Assembly (NCBI GenBank): GCA_964370845.1
Contig: CAYJLB010000019.1
Span: 1 to 37,656, forward strand
Direction: 5' to 3'
Source: CAYJLB01 sp964370845
Lineage (GTDB): Bacteria; Bacillota; Clostridia; Oscillospirales; Ruminococcaceae
Length of the DNA: 37,656 bases
Shown here: one piece after another, positions 8,722-15,419 of the stretch
Layout of the letters: every line of letters starts with the position of its first letter
Position numbering within the stretch: position 1 is the first letter of the stretch
Notes under the pieces: generated by a model
Told to the model about the DNA's origin: nothing
The model's database searches: none
Seen by the model: only the letters and a program-made list of their open reading frames with translations
Position numbers and translations under genes: made by a program

Positions 8722-9162
8722 ATGAAGAAGTTTCAATTTTCATTAAAAAAGTTATCAAACTATAAAGAACAAGTTTTACGGAAAGAAAAAAATGAACTTG
8801 CTACTTTAAGAAATATTTTACAACTCCACAAAGACGAGCGTCAATCTCTTATTACAAAGCTTGAAAAAGCAAGCGAGGATTTTAACAAAGAAAGAGATTT
8901 TACTCCGCAAAAAATGGCTATTCATCGCAATTATACTCTTGCTTTAAACGATAGTATAATTCAAAAGATTGCTCAAATTGATGATATGGAGAAAAAGATT
9001 GAAAAACAATTGGACGTTGTTTTAGGTGTAACGAAAGAGCTTAACTCTTTTGAAATGCTCGAAAGTAAGCAACTTGAGGAATATAATAAAACTGCTCAAA
9101 AGCAAAATGAGCTTTTTATTGAAGAATTTGTTTCAAATTCAATGCATGCACAAAGACATTAA
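8722..9162 (+). CDS. fliJ: Flagellar export protein FliJ
   Basis: Coiled-coil stalk and chaperone of the export ATPase, 146 residues, almost entirely helical and charged. It begins MKKFQFSLKKLSNYKEQVL, the usual FliJ opening, and has heptad-like spacing throughout. Start ATG 8722 follows GAGGAAAGGAATGAT. An ATG inside that ribosome binding site is in another frame and is a decoy. The position after fliI matches the canonical operon. A 210-bp gap with a structured element follows. Confidence 0.88.
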   Translation: MKKFQFSLKKLSNYKEQVLRKEKNELATLRNILQLHKDERQSLITKLEKASEDFNKERDFTPQKMAIHRNYTLALNDSIIQKIAQIDDMEKKIEKQLDVVLGVTKELNSFEMLESKQLEEYNKTAQKQNELFIEEFVSNSMHAQRH

Positions 9163-9222
9163 ATTTATGTTATGAGTAGCTTTTTGCTATTTATATAAAT
9201 TCGCAATTCCTATTCCAATAAA

Positions 9223-9363
9223 GGAGGTGAAAAAGTTTAAAAGTAACTTTTAAACTCGGAGTTTTGTGTTTTTCGTCCCTTAAGAACGAAACTTTATTAA
9301 TCTTAAGTTGGGTGAAAAAGACATATGAACTTTAGTTCTATTAAAACACTCCAGAAAGGAATG
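9223..9363 (+). promoter_or_regulatory. Structured leader element, copy 1 (upstream of fliK)
   Basis: The element runs from GGAGG (9223-9227) to the fliK site AGAAAGGAATG; the two GG positions are 135 nt apart. Hairpin H1 is a perfect 10-bp stem, 9234-9243 with 9247-9256, loop TAA. The core GTTTTGTGTTTTTCG follows at 9261-9275. Hairpin P2 pairs TTTCGT 9271-9276 with ACGAAA 9286-9291, with CTTAAGAAC across loop and arm. Two copies of the palindrome CTTAAG (9279-9284, 9302-9307) could pair instead. The closing arm is divergent: AAAACACTCC (9343-9352) can pair with GGAG and GTGTTTT near the core. A small hairpin, GAAC with GTTC, lies at 9327-9338. Confidence 0.6.
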
Positions 9364-9372
9364 ATTATTTTA

Positions 9373-10650
9373 ATGAGTAGTGTCAATTTTAATGTAAATA
9401 ATATTGTTCCTCAATCTGCACCACAAAGTGATACTCGCCCTACCGAAGTAACTGGTTCTAAATTTGGTGAAATGCTTGAAAAAATGTCGGAAACTTCTAC
9501 TTCTACTAACGAAGATTTTTCAACCAAAATTAAAGAGTTAGCTGAAAAAATTATGAGTGGTGAAGATATTGGTTCTGCTATTGAAGAACTTTCCCCTGAT
9601 GACTTAGAAAATTTAGATGAACTGCTATCAAAAATGCTTTCTGCGTTCAATGACCTTTTGGCTGAATTAACAGGTGGCGAAGATATGCAAGTGAGCAACA
9701 TTTTTGAGTTGTTTGGTGAGGGAACTAGCACTAGCGAAGAAGATGAAACCACATCACTATTAGACAATATTATTGAAGCGTTAACTGCAAAAATCAATGA
9801 AATAAATACAACTGCGTTTGCAAATACCCAAGATATTCAATCAGTTTTAGCTGTATTAATGGGTCTTATTGGAAACAATGGAAGCGACACAACCACACTT
9901 TTGAACACTTTACAAAATAACGGACTTACAAAAAGCTTTAATTCATTAACGTCAATGGAAAATCAAGTTAATCTTTTAGGCGAACTACTTAATGTAACTG
10001 AAATTACTGTAAAAGGTAGCGGTACAGCACAAACTTCCGACCTTTCTTTCGGTCAAATTATTAGTGAAGCTACTGAAAAGTTTAATTTTGAAAATCAAGG
10101 TAAAATGCAAGAGCAAAATGAAACTAATGGCGAACTAGCTGAACTTATAGTCAATGCGGATAATAGAACCACAACATTTACTCCTGTAGCTGAAAATGCT
10201 GTTCAAACTCCAAATGTTGGCGTTCAAGTAAGTGATTTTGTTCAAAATACAATTTCTACACTTCAAGTTGGGGAAAGCTCTGAGCTTATAATGCAACTTA
10301 ACCCTGAAAATCTTGGAAACTTATCTATAAAGATTGTTAAAACAGCAGCGGAAATTTCAATTTCCATTGTTGCACAAAATTCCTTGACTCAACAGTTAAT
10401 TGAAGACCAGTTACCAAACTTGATTTCAGCTTTAACACATAACTCGGAAGAAACTGTTAATGTAACTGTGGTTACTCCAAACGATAATTTATCGGAATTT
10501 ATGAATCATACTGACTCTAATTCTGAACATAATCAAAGTGGAGAAAATAGTTTTTCTAGCGGAAATAATGGGCAAATTGATGGAATTTCCGAGGAAAATA
10601 CTAATGAATTAATCTTAGAAAGGACAGACGAACTATGGCAAACGGTATAA
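9373..10650 (+). CDS. fliK: Flagellar hook-length control protein FliK
   Basis: Secreted molecular ruler that stops hook growth and switches export specificity through FlhB. 425 residues: a Ser/Thr/Glu-rich, low-complexity N-terminal two thirds and a C-terminal Flg_hook domain at about 296-370 with ELIMQLNPENLGNLSIKIV, the conserved L-x-P-x-x-LG segment. ATG 9373 is chosen because GAAAGGAATG sits 12-13 nt upstream; in-frame ATGs at 9325 and 9361 lie in the leader or inside the ribosome binding site. Overlaps flgD by 16 nt. Confidence 0.9.
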   Translation: MSSVNFNVNNIVPQSAPQSDTRPTEVTGSKFGEMLEKMSETSTSTNEDFSTKIKELAEKIMSGEDIGSAIEELSPDDLENLDELLSKMLSAFNDLLAELTGGEDMQVSNIFELFGEGTSTSEEDETTSLLDNIIEALTAKINEINTTAFANTQDIQSVLAVLMGLIGNNGSDTTTLLNTLQNNGLTKSFNSLTSMENQVNLLGELLNVTEITVKGSGTAQTSDLSFGQIISEATEKFNFENQGKMQEQNETNGELAELIVNADNRTTTFTPVAENAVQTPNVGVQVSDFVQNTISTLQVGESSELIMQLNPENLGNLSIKIVKTAAEISISIVAQNSLTQQLIEDQLPNLISALTHNSEETVNVTVVTPNDNLSEFMNHTDSNSEHNQSGENSFSSGNNGQIDGISEENTNELILERTDELWQTV

Positions 10651-11249
10651 ACGGACCTTTAAGTAACTCAGAACAAATTCTTTATAACTATGAACAATAT
10701 AAGGATTATTACACCGAGGAAGCTGGGGACGAACTAGGGCAAGATGAGTTTTTGCTACTTATGGTTGAACAAATGAAAAGTCAGGATATTTTTGAACCAA
10801 CTGACAACTCTGAATATATTGCTCAAATGGCTCAATTCACATCACTACAAGAAATGCAAAATATGACTTACTACACAAATGCAACTTATGCTTCTTCTCT
10901 TGTAGGGAAAACTGTTTCTATTGGTACTATTGATGCTGATACTGGTGATGTTGAGAATGTTATTGGAACAGTTTCTTCAATCGCTTTAAACGGAGATAGT
11001 TTTGATGTTATTGTAAATGATAAAATTTATCAACTTAAAAATATTATGGAAATTTTAGCTGAAGCTCCTGCAACAGAGGGTACTGAAGGTACTGAAACAG
11101 AAACAGATGACGAAAAAACTCCTGAAGAAATTGCTGCTGACCATAAAGCTGCTCAAGATTTTTTCAATAGTCCAAGTTCAACTGATAGTAGTGCTAACAC
11201 TTCAACAAGCACAGAACCTGCACTTCCTGAAATTCCAGGCGGTTGGTAA
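10635..11249 (+). CDS. flgD: Flagellar hook cap / assembly protein FlgD
   Basis: Scaffold that caps the growing hook. 204 residues with the conserved N-terminal FlgD segment (about 28-75) containing LGQDEFLLLMVEQMKSQD and AQMAQFTSLQEMQNM, then a short beta region (about 85-140) and a Thr/Ser/Glu-rich tail of about 60 residues that looks disordered. Start ATG lies within the fliK 3' end. Lacks the full C-terminal Tudor/Fn3 module of enterobacterial FlgD, as is common in short Bacillota FlgD proteins. Confidence 0.92.
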   Translation: MANGINGPLSNSEQILYNYEQYKDYYTEEAGDELGQDEFLLLMVEQMKSQDIFEPTDNSEYIAQMAQFTSLQEMQNMTYYTNATYASSLVGKTVSIGTIDADTGDVENVIGTVSSIALNGDSFDVIVNDKIYQLKNIMEILAEAPATEGTEGTETETDDEKTPEEIAADHKAAQDFFNSPSSTDSSANTSTSTEPALPEIPGGW

Positions 11250-11295
11250 ATAAAAATTCCACTAATAAAATTTTTACAAAAGGAGAGTGATAGTA

Positions 11296-11700
11296 TTGTT
11301 AATTAATGAATTAAGGTTACAGAATTTACAAAAAGTAAATGGGAATTATCAAACTTCTGTAAACACAACTGCACCTAAACAAAAAGATAATATCACCGAA
11401 AGCCCTTTTGCTAAAACCTTACAAGCTCAAATAGACAAACAAAATGGCGTTACTTTTTCAAAGCATGCTTTAGAAAGAGTAGAAACTAGGGAAATTGACC
11501 TTGAAGCAGATAATACTCTTGAAAGATTAAATAAAGCTGTTTCATTGGCACAAGGCAAGGGCTCAAAAGAATCCCTCATAATTGTTGACTCAAACGCTTT
11601 TGTAGTAAATATACAAAATAATAAAGTTATTACTACTATGAATAAACAAGATATGATGGAGAATGTATTCACAAATATTGACTCAACCGTTATTATGTAA
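11296..11700 (+). CDS. Flagellar operon protein (TIGR02530-type)
   Basis: Conserved small flagellar-operon protein between flgD and flgE. The C-terminal half carries the family pattern FSKHALERVETREIDLE and a later NAFVVNIQNNKVITTM; the N-terminal 45 residues are poorly conserved. The TTG at 11296 is preferred, 10 nt after GGAG (11282-11285); a GTG at 11287 lies inside that ribosome binding site. The molecular role of the family is not established; its constant place before the hook gene suggests a hook-assembly role. Confidence 0.8.
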   Translation: MLINELRLQNLQKVNGNYQTSVNTTAPKQKDNITESPFAKTLQAQIDKQNGVTFSKHALERVETREIDLEADNTLERLNKAVSLAQGKGSKESLIIVDSNAFVVNIQNNKVITTMNKQDMMENVFTNIDSTVIM

Positions 11701-11706
11701 GCCGGC

Positions 11707-11755
11707 CCGAAAGGAAGCTTTTTTACCCTGAATGCTTGATGGGTAAAACTCTCGG
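11707..11755 (+). promoter_or_regulatory. Hairpin in the flgE leader
   Basis: TTTTACCC (11721-11728) pairs with GGGTAAAA (11741-11748), and CCGA (11707-11710) can close it with TCGG (11752-11755) across an internal loop. It has no trailing T-run. A TTGACG at 11756-11761 lies downstream with only a poor -10 partner. The 135-nt gap ends in AGAAAGGAACGG before flgE. It does not match the four-copy leader family. Confidence 0.4.
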
Positions 11756-11835
11756 TTGACGTTTAATTATCAAACTGCAAAGAATAAACTTAAAAATAAA
11801 ATTATCTTTTTTTTGAGAAAGGAACGGTTAATTAA

Positions 11836-13992
11836 ATGTTAAAATCTCTATATTCTGGTGTATCAGGTCTTGGTGCACATCAAACAAAAATGGACGTTAT
11901 CGGTAACAATATCGCTAACGTAAGTACTTACGGCTTTAAAGCTAGCCGTGTTACATTCACAGATATTTACTATCAAAATGTAAGAAATGCTACAGCTGGT
12001 TCTGCTACTTCTGGTGGTAATAATCCATCACAAGTTGGTTATGGTGCTACTGTTGGTTCAATCGATACAATTATGTCACGTTCAGGGTTCCAAATGACTG
12101 ATGCTCCTATGGACCTTGCAATTGCGGGCGATGGTTTCTTCCAAGTTCAAGACCAAGAAGGAAACATTTTCTACACAAGAGCTGGCGTATTCAATATCGA
12201 TAACTATGGTAACTTAGTTGACGCACAAGGAAATTTTGTTCTTGGTATTACTGGCGACCCAACTGACCAAGAAGCTGCAAGTGGTAAAATTCAAGTAGTT
12301 GTTCCTCCTGTTGAAGATGCTTCTGCTTCTGCTGAAAAAACACTTGAGGGTTCAACAATTACATTCTCTGTTGCTGACACTGGTGAACAAGGTAATATTT
12401 CTGTTACTTTTGTACATAGCGATACTCCTTCCGCAACTTTATCTGGCGGAAACTTAACAATTAACTTTGACCAAAATAAACAATATAACTCAATTTCTGA
12501 ATTGCAAGCTGCAATTGATGAAGCAATCGCTTTAGGTGGTGTTACACTTCCTGCGGGCGGAATTACAATTTCTGCTGACCCTGATCCTGGTTCTGCTATG
12601 GCTTCTGCCTCTGGAACTGTAAACTTTACAACTGGTGGCGAAAACGCTACACTTAGCTTCTCCTCACCAGAAAATGGTAATGTTACTTTTGGCATTGGTG
12701 CTCCTGAAAGTGCTACTATCACTGGTGGAGATGTTGCTTTCACACTTGAGGCTGGAAGAAGTTATACTCAGGCTCAACTTCAAGCATTAATCACAGGAGC
12801 TGGAAGCACTGACATTACTGTTAGCTTAACTTCACCAATGACTGCGGAAGATTTAGCTTCTGCAACTGTTGCAATGGCTGGAGCTACTGCAGCTACAGGA
12901 ACTTCAGCAATTGGTGGTGCAACTATTACTGCAACTGCTGGAAACACTGACGTTGATAACAATGGAACTAATGTTATTTTCAAGACTGGCGCTACTAACC
13001 CTGGTGAAAGTGCTGTATGGTCGGGAAAAAATTTAACTATTACTCTTGATGCTACACAAACTTATGACCAAGCTGCAATTGATGCTATTATTGCTGGTGC
13101 TACAGGTGTTGAGCCAGCTGATTTAGGTGGATTAACTGTTGCAGTAACTGGTACTATTGATGCTACAACTCTAGTAGCTGACCAAACATTAGCTTTAACT
13201 GGTGCTACTACAAGCACAGGAACTTTTGATATTACTTCCGCTGGTGTTAACTCAACTTTAACAGTTACTGCTGGTACTGAAGGTGAAGAAGGAAATGGCG
13301 TTGAAATTGAATACAAAACGGTTGCTAATAACGGAACTAATACTGCTTCCGCTGAATGGACTGGCGACCAATTAGTATTCACACTTCTTGAAGGTGTAAC
13401 TTATGACGATGCTACTTTAAACGCACTAGTTGATCAAGCTAACCTTGATGCTGGTGTTACTACAGGCGATGTTAGAGATATTACTCTTTCATTAAGCAAC
13501 CCAATACTTTCCGATGACCTTGCTTCAAAACCATTTAAACTTGGCGGTGGAGAAAACACATTCGCTACTAATATTGCTACTAAACTTGGAACTGTAATTC
13601 TTGAAGGTGGTACTACTGCTTCTGAACAAACTCACGGTAACTTAACTGGTATTGCTGTTGGTAATGATGGTGTTATCACAGGTACTCACTCTGTTCACGG
13701 AATTATGACACTTGGACGTATCGACCTTGTTAAATTTGACAACCCTAACGGACTTGAAGAAGCTGGAAACACTTATTTCGTTGAAACTCCTGCCTCTGGT
13801 GAAGCGAAAGCTGTTATCGCTGGACAAGACGGTTCTGGTGAAATCGTTTCTAACTCCCTTGAAATGTCGAATGTTGACTTAGCTCAAGAATTTGCTGATA
13901 TGATTACAACTCAAAGAGCTTTCCAAGCAAACTCAAGAATTATCACAACTTCTGATACTATGCTTGAAGAACTTATCAACTTAAAGAGATAA
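11836..13992 (+). CDS. flgE: Flagellar hook protein FlgE, enlarged
   Basis: Main subunit of the hook, the universal joint of the flagellum. The N-terminal D0/D1 region (SLYSGVSGLGAHQ, then NNIANVSTYGFKASR) and the C-terminal D1/D0 region (VDLAQEFADMITTQRAFQAN) are canonical. Between them, about residues 160-590 form an Ala/Thr/Gly-rich insertion, making 718 residues against roughly 270-450 in many FlgE proteins. The insertion holds four diverged tandem units that would decorate the outer hook surface. Codon use stays like its neighbours and the reading frame is open throughout. RBS GAGAAAGGAACGG at 11815-11827, ATG 11836. Confidence 0.93.
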   Translation: MLKSLYSGVSGLGAHQTKMDVIGNNIANVSTYGFKASRVTFTDIYYQNVRNATAGSATSGGNNPSQVGYGATVGSIDTIMSRSGFQMTDAPMDLAIAGDGFFQVQDQEGNIFYTRAGVFNIDNYGNLVDAQGNFVLGITGDPTDQEAASGKIQVVVPPVEDASASAEKTLEGSTITFSVADTGEQGNISVTFVHSDTPSATLSGGNLTINFDQNKQYNSISELQAAIDEAIALGGVTLPAGGITISADPDPGSAMASASGTVNFTTGGENATLSFSSPENGNVTFGIGAPESATITGGDVAFTLEAGRSYTQAQLQALITGAGSTDITVSLTSPMTAEDLASATVAMAGATAATGTSAIGGATITATAGNTDVDNNGTNVIFKTGATNPGESAVWSGKNLTITLDATQTYDQAAIDAIIAGATGVEPADLGGLTVAVTGTIDATTLVADQTLALTGATTSTGTFDITSAGVNSTLTVTAGTEGEEGNGVEIEYKTVANNGTNTASAEWTGDQLVFTLLEGVTYDDATLNALVDQANLDAGVTTGDVRDITLSLSNPILSDDLASKPFKLGGGENTFATNIATKLGTVILEGGTTASEQTHGNLTGIAVGNDGVITGTHSVHGIMTLGRIDLVKFDNPNGLEEAGNTYFVETPASGEAKAVIAGQDGSGEIVSNSLEMSNVDLAQEFADMITTQRAFQANSRIITTSDTMLEELINLKR
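12346..13590 (+). repeat. Four tandem diverged repeats coding for the FlgE outer domain
   Basis: The insertion of FlgE (about residues 171-585) contains four units of about 90-115 residues. Aligned unit cores are GGNLTINFDQNKQY (from residue 204), GGDVAFTLEAGRSY (297), GKNLTITLDATQTY (397) and GDQLVFTLLEGVTY (510), spaced 93, 100 and 113 residues. Each is followed by a helix-like alanine segment and an ITVS/ITLS strand. DNA identity between units looks low, so the duplications are old. Confidence 0.75.
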
Positions 13993-14065
13993 TTTAACTT
14001 AATAATTGCAAAAAACTAAAATTTAACGTATACTTTACAAATAGCCAACTTGATTTTATTATAAT

Positions 14066-14128
14066 TAATTTATTTTTATAGGGGGATATACTTTCCTATG
14101 GCAATAATTTCCCCCTATAAATAAATTA
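14066..14128 (+). promoter_or_regulatory. Long imperfect hairpin between flgE and flbD
   Basis: Left arm 14066-14086 pairs with 14110-14128 in about 19 bp with a two-base T bulge, including a G5/C5 block; the loop is 23 nt. No T-run follows: the right arm leads straight into the flbD site AAAAGGAG. A TATAAT at 14060-14065 lies at its left edge but lacks a well-spaced -35. It may stabilise the 3' end of the hook message, act as a processing site, or attenuate. Confidence 0.55.
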
Positions 14129-14142
14129 TAAAAGGAGAACTA

Positions 14143-14361
14143 ATGATTAAAGTAACACGAATAGACGGGAAACCAATGCTCATAAATGAGCTTAATATAG
14201 AAACTGTTTGCGAAACTCCTGATACCATAATTACTTTTTCAAATGGCAAAAATTATGTTATTAAAGAAACTATGGACGAACTTATGGGGATAATAGATGA
14301 ACAATTTTCCGTTAATTTTAGGCGGTTTATTCAAACTGCTAAAAAAGTTGAGGAAATATAA
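14143..14361 (+). CDS. flbD: FlbD/SwrD family flagellar protein
   Basis: Small protein of 72 residues with the FlbD opening MIKVTRIDGKPMLINELNIE and the Thr/Asn-rich middle TIITFSNGKNYVIKET. The Bacillus homologue SwrD (YlzI) lies at the same place, after the hook gene, and is needed for full flagellar torque and swarming. Start ATG follows AAAAGGAGAACTA. It is followed by the second structured leader element and then motA, which fits a stator-related role. Confidence 0.88.
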   Translation: MIKVTRIDGKPMLINELNIETVCETPDTIITFSNGKNYVIKETMDELMGIIDEQFSVNFRRFIQTAKKVEEI

Positions 14362-14376
14362 ATTTATAAACAAAGT

Positions 14377-14518
14377 GGAGGACTAAAGTTTGAAAATAAA
14401 ATTTTCAAACACCGTTTTGTGCTTTTCGCCAAATACGACGGGCGAAACTTTTTTACAGCGAACTTATTCGCATAAAAACATTGTGTAAAAAAGTCACACA
14501 AAACTAAGAAAGGAATGG
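14377..14518 (+). promoter_or_regulatory. Structured leader element, copy 2 (upstream of motA)
   Basis: The best-preserved plus-strand copy. GGAGG 14377-14381; H1 GTTTGAAAAT 14388-14397 with ATTTTCAAAC 14401-14410, loop AAA; core GTTTTGTGCTTTTCG 14414-14428. P1 pairs GTTTTGTG 14414-14421 with CACAAAAC 14497-14504. P2 pairs TTTCGCC 14424-14430 with GGCGAAA 14441-14447 and is followed by six T. P3 pairs 14447-14456 with 14485-14494 (10 bp), around an inner GCGAA/TTCGC hairpin (14458-14471). An alternative, TTGTGT 14481-14486 with ACACAA 14496-14501, excludes P1 and part of P3. AAGAAAGGAATGG and motA follow. Confidence 0.65.
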
Positions 14519-14526
14519 TTATAAGA

Positions 14527-15303
14527 ATGAATATATCCGGTTTAATAGGTCTTTTAGCTGCTTGTGGACTTATCGTTTTTGGTATGATAAGTGGTGGTGA
14601 GATAACAAACTTCCTTGACCCTGCATCTGCGGCAATCGTTTTCGGTGGTACTATTGGTGCATTATTTTTCGCGTATCCTATGAGCGTTATAGGAAATGTT
14701 CCAAAAATGATGGGTATGGTTTTTAAGCCACCAAAAAATAAACCACAAGATGCTATTGATCAAATGGTTGAATATGCAAAAACTGCACGTTCAAAAAGTT
14801 TGCTTGCTCTTGAAGAAAGTGCAAACGAATGTACTGACCCATTTATGAAAACTAGCCTTATGCTTATTGTAGACGCAAATGATAGTGATAGAGTGCGTGC
14901 TATGCTTGATGATGCTATCGACTTTATGTGCGAACGTCACGAGCAAAACTATTCATTCTTTGATAAAGGTTCTGCTTTAGGACCTGCGTTTGGTATGATT
15001 GGTACTATCGTTGGTCTTATCAACATGCTTGCAAACCTTGACCCTGACACACTTGGTTCTGCGATGGCGGTTGCGCTTATTACCACACTTTATGGTAGTA
15101 TCTTTGCAAACTTAATTTGTGCTCCTATATCAACAAGACTTAAAGCTATTCACGCTGAAGAACTTTTATGCAAACAAATTATTCAAGAGGGAGCATTAGC
15201 TATTCTTTCCGGTGCAAACCCAAGATTTATTCAAGAAAAACTTGAAGTAATGATTAAAAAGGGAAAACCTGGAAAAGGTGGCAAAAAAGGTGATTCTGAA
15301 TAA
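14527..15303 (+). CDS. motA: Flagellar stator protein MotA
   Basis: Proton-channel stator subunit that pushes on FliG. 258 residues, four membrane helices (about 3-22, 32-50, 145-168, 177-200) and a cytoplasmic loop with charged residues between helices 2 and 3. The KGSALGPAFGMIGTIVGLI segment is typical of MotA/PomA helix 3. ATG 14527 is chosen by spacing from GAAAGGAATGG; an in-frame ATG at 14515 is part of that ribosome binding site. A Gly/Lys-rich C-terminal tail is present. Confidence 0.94.
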   Translation: MNISGLIGLLAACGLIVFGMISGGEITNFLDPASAAIVFGGTIGALFFAYPMSVIGNVPKMMGMVFKPPKNKPQDAIDQMVEYAKTARSKSLLALEESANECTDPFMKTSLMLIVDANDSDRVRAMLDDAIDFMCERHEQNYSFFDKGSALGPAFGMIGTIVGLINMLANLDPDTLGSAMAVALITTLYGSIFANLICAPISTRLKAIHAEELLCKQIIQEGALAILSGANPRFIQEKLEVMIKKGKPGKGGKKGDSE

Positions 15304-15343
15304 TTAATATAATAAAAAATTAAAAATATATTCATAAAATACA

Positions 15344-15372
15344 TAGACCTAATCCAATTTTTATGATATAAT
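15344..15372 (+). promoter_or_regulatory. Possible internal promoter before motB
   Basis: An extended -10, TGATATAAT, ends at 15372 (TATAAT 15367-15372) with TAGACC at 15344-15349, spacer 17 bp. It lies in the 116-bp gap between motA and motB, which is otherwise AT-rich without a clear hairpin. Confidence 0.4.
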
Positions 15373-15419
15373 AGATAAGATAAACATAGTATAAAGATGA
15401 AATTTTGTGAGGTGAGAAT

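Noticed and set aside
9325..9339. A 15-base match in inverted orientation between the fliK leader and the guaB leader (ATGAACTTTAGTTCT)
   Set aside because: Most of it is a near-palindromic hairpin (GAAC/GTTC), so the match may be chance or a shared small hairpin; not strong enough to call a separate mobile element.
11701..11835. Cyclic di-GMP riboswitch before flgE
   Set aside because: GGGCAAACC-like and GACGCAAAGCC-like conserved segments are absent; only a simple hairpin is present.
12291..13382. Long open frames on the minus strand opposite flgE (also opposite fliF, fliI, fapA)
   Set aside because: They are shadows of the real genes: low-complexity Val/Pro/Ser-rich products, no ribosome binding sites, and the plus-strand products are recognised families.
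14390..14488. Leader peptide in the structured elements: TTG after the upstream GGAGG opens frames of about 30 codons (motA and flhA copies) that share residues such as VLCFS or FCHLK
   Set aside because: Reading frame is not kept between copies: the core is read in a different frame in the guaB copy, and the fliK copy has TTA instead of TTG. The similarity follows from shared nucleotides and stems, so RNA-level conservation explains it better.
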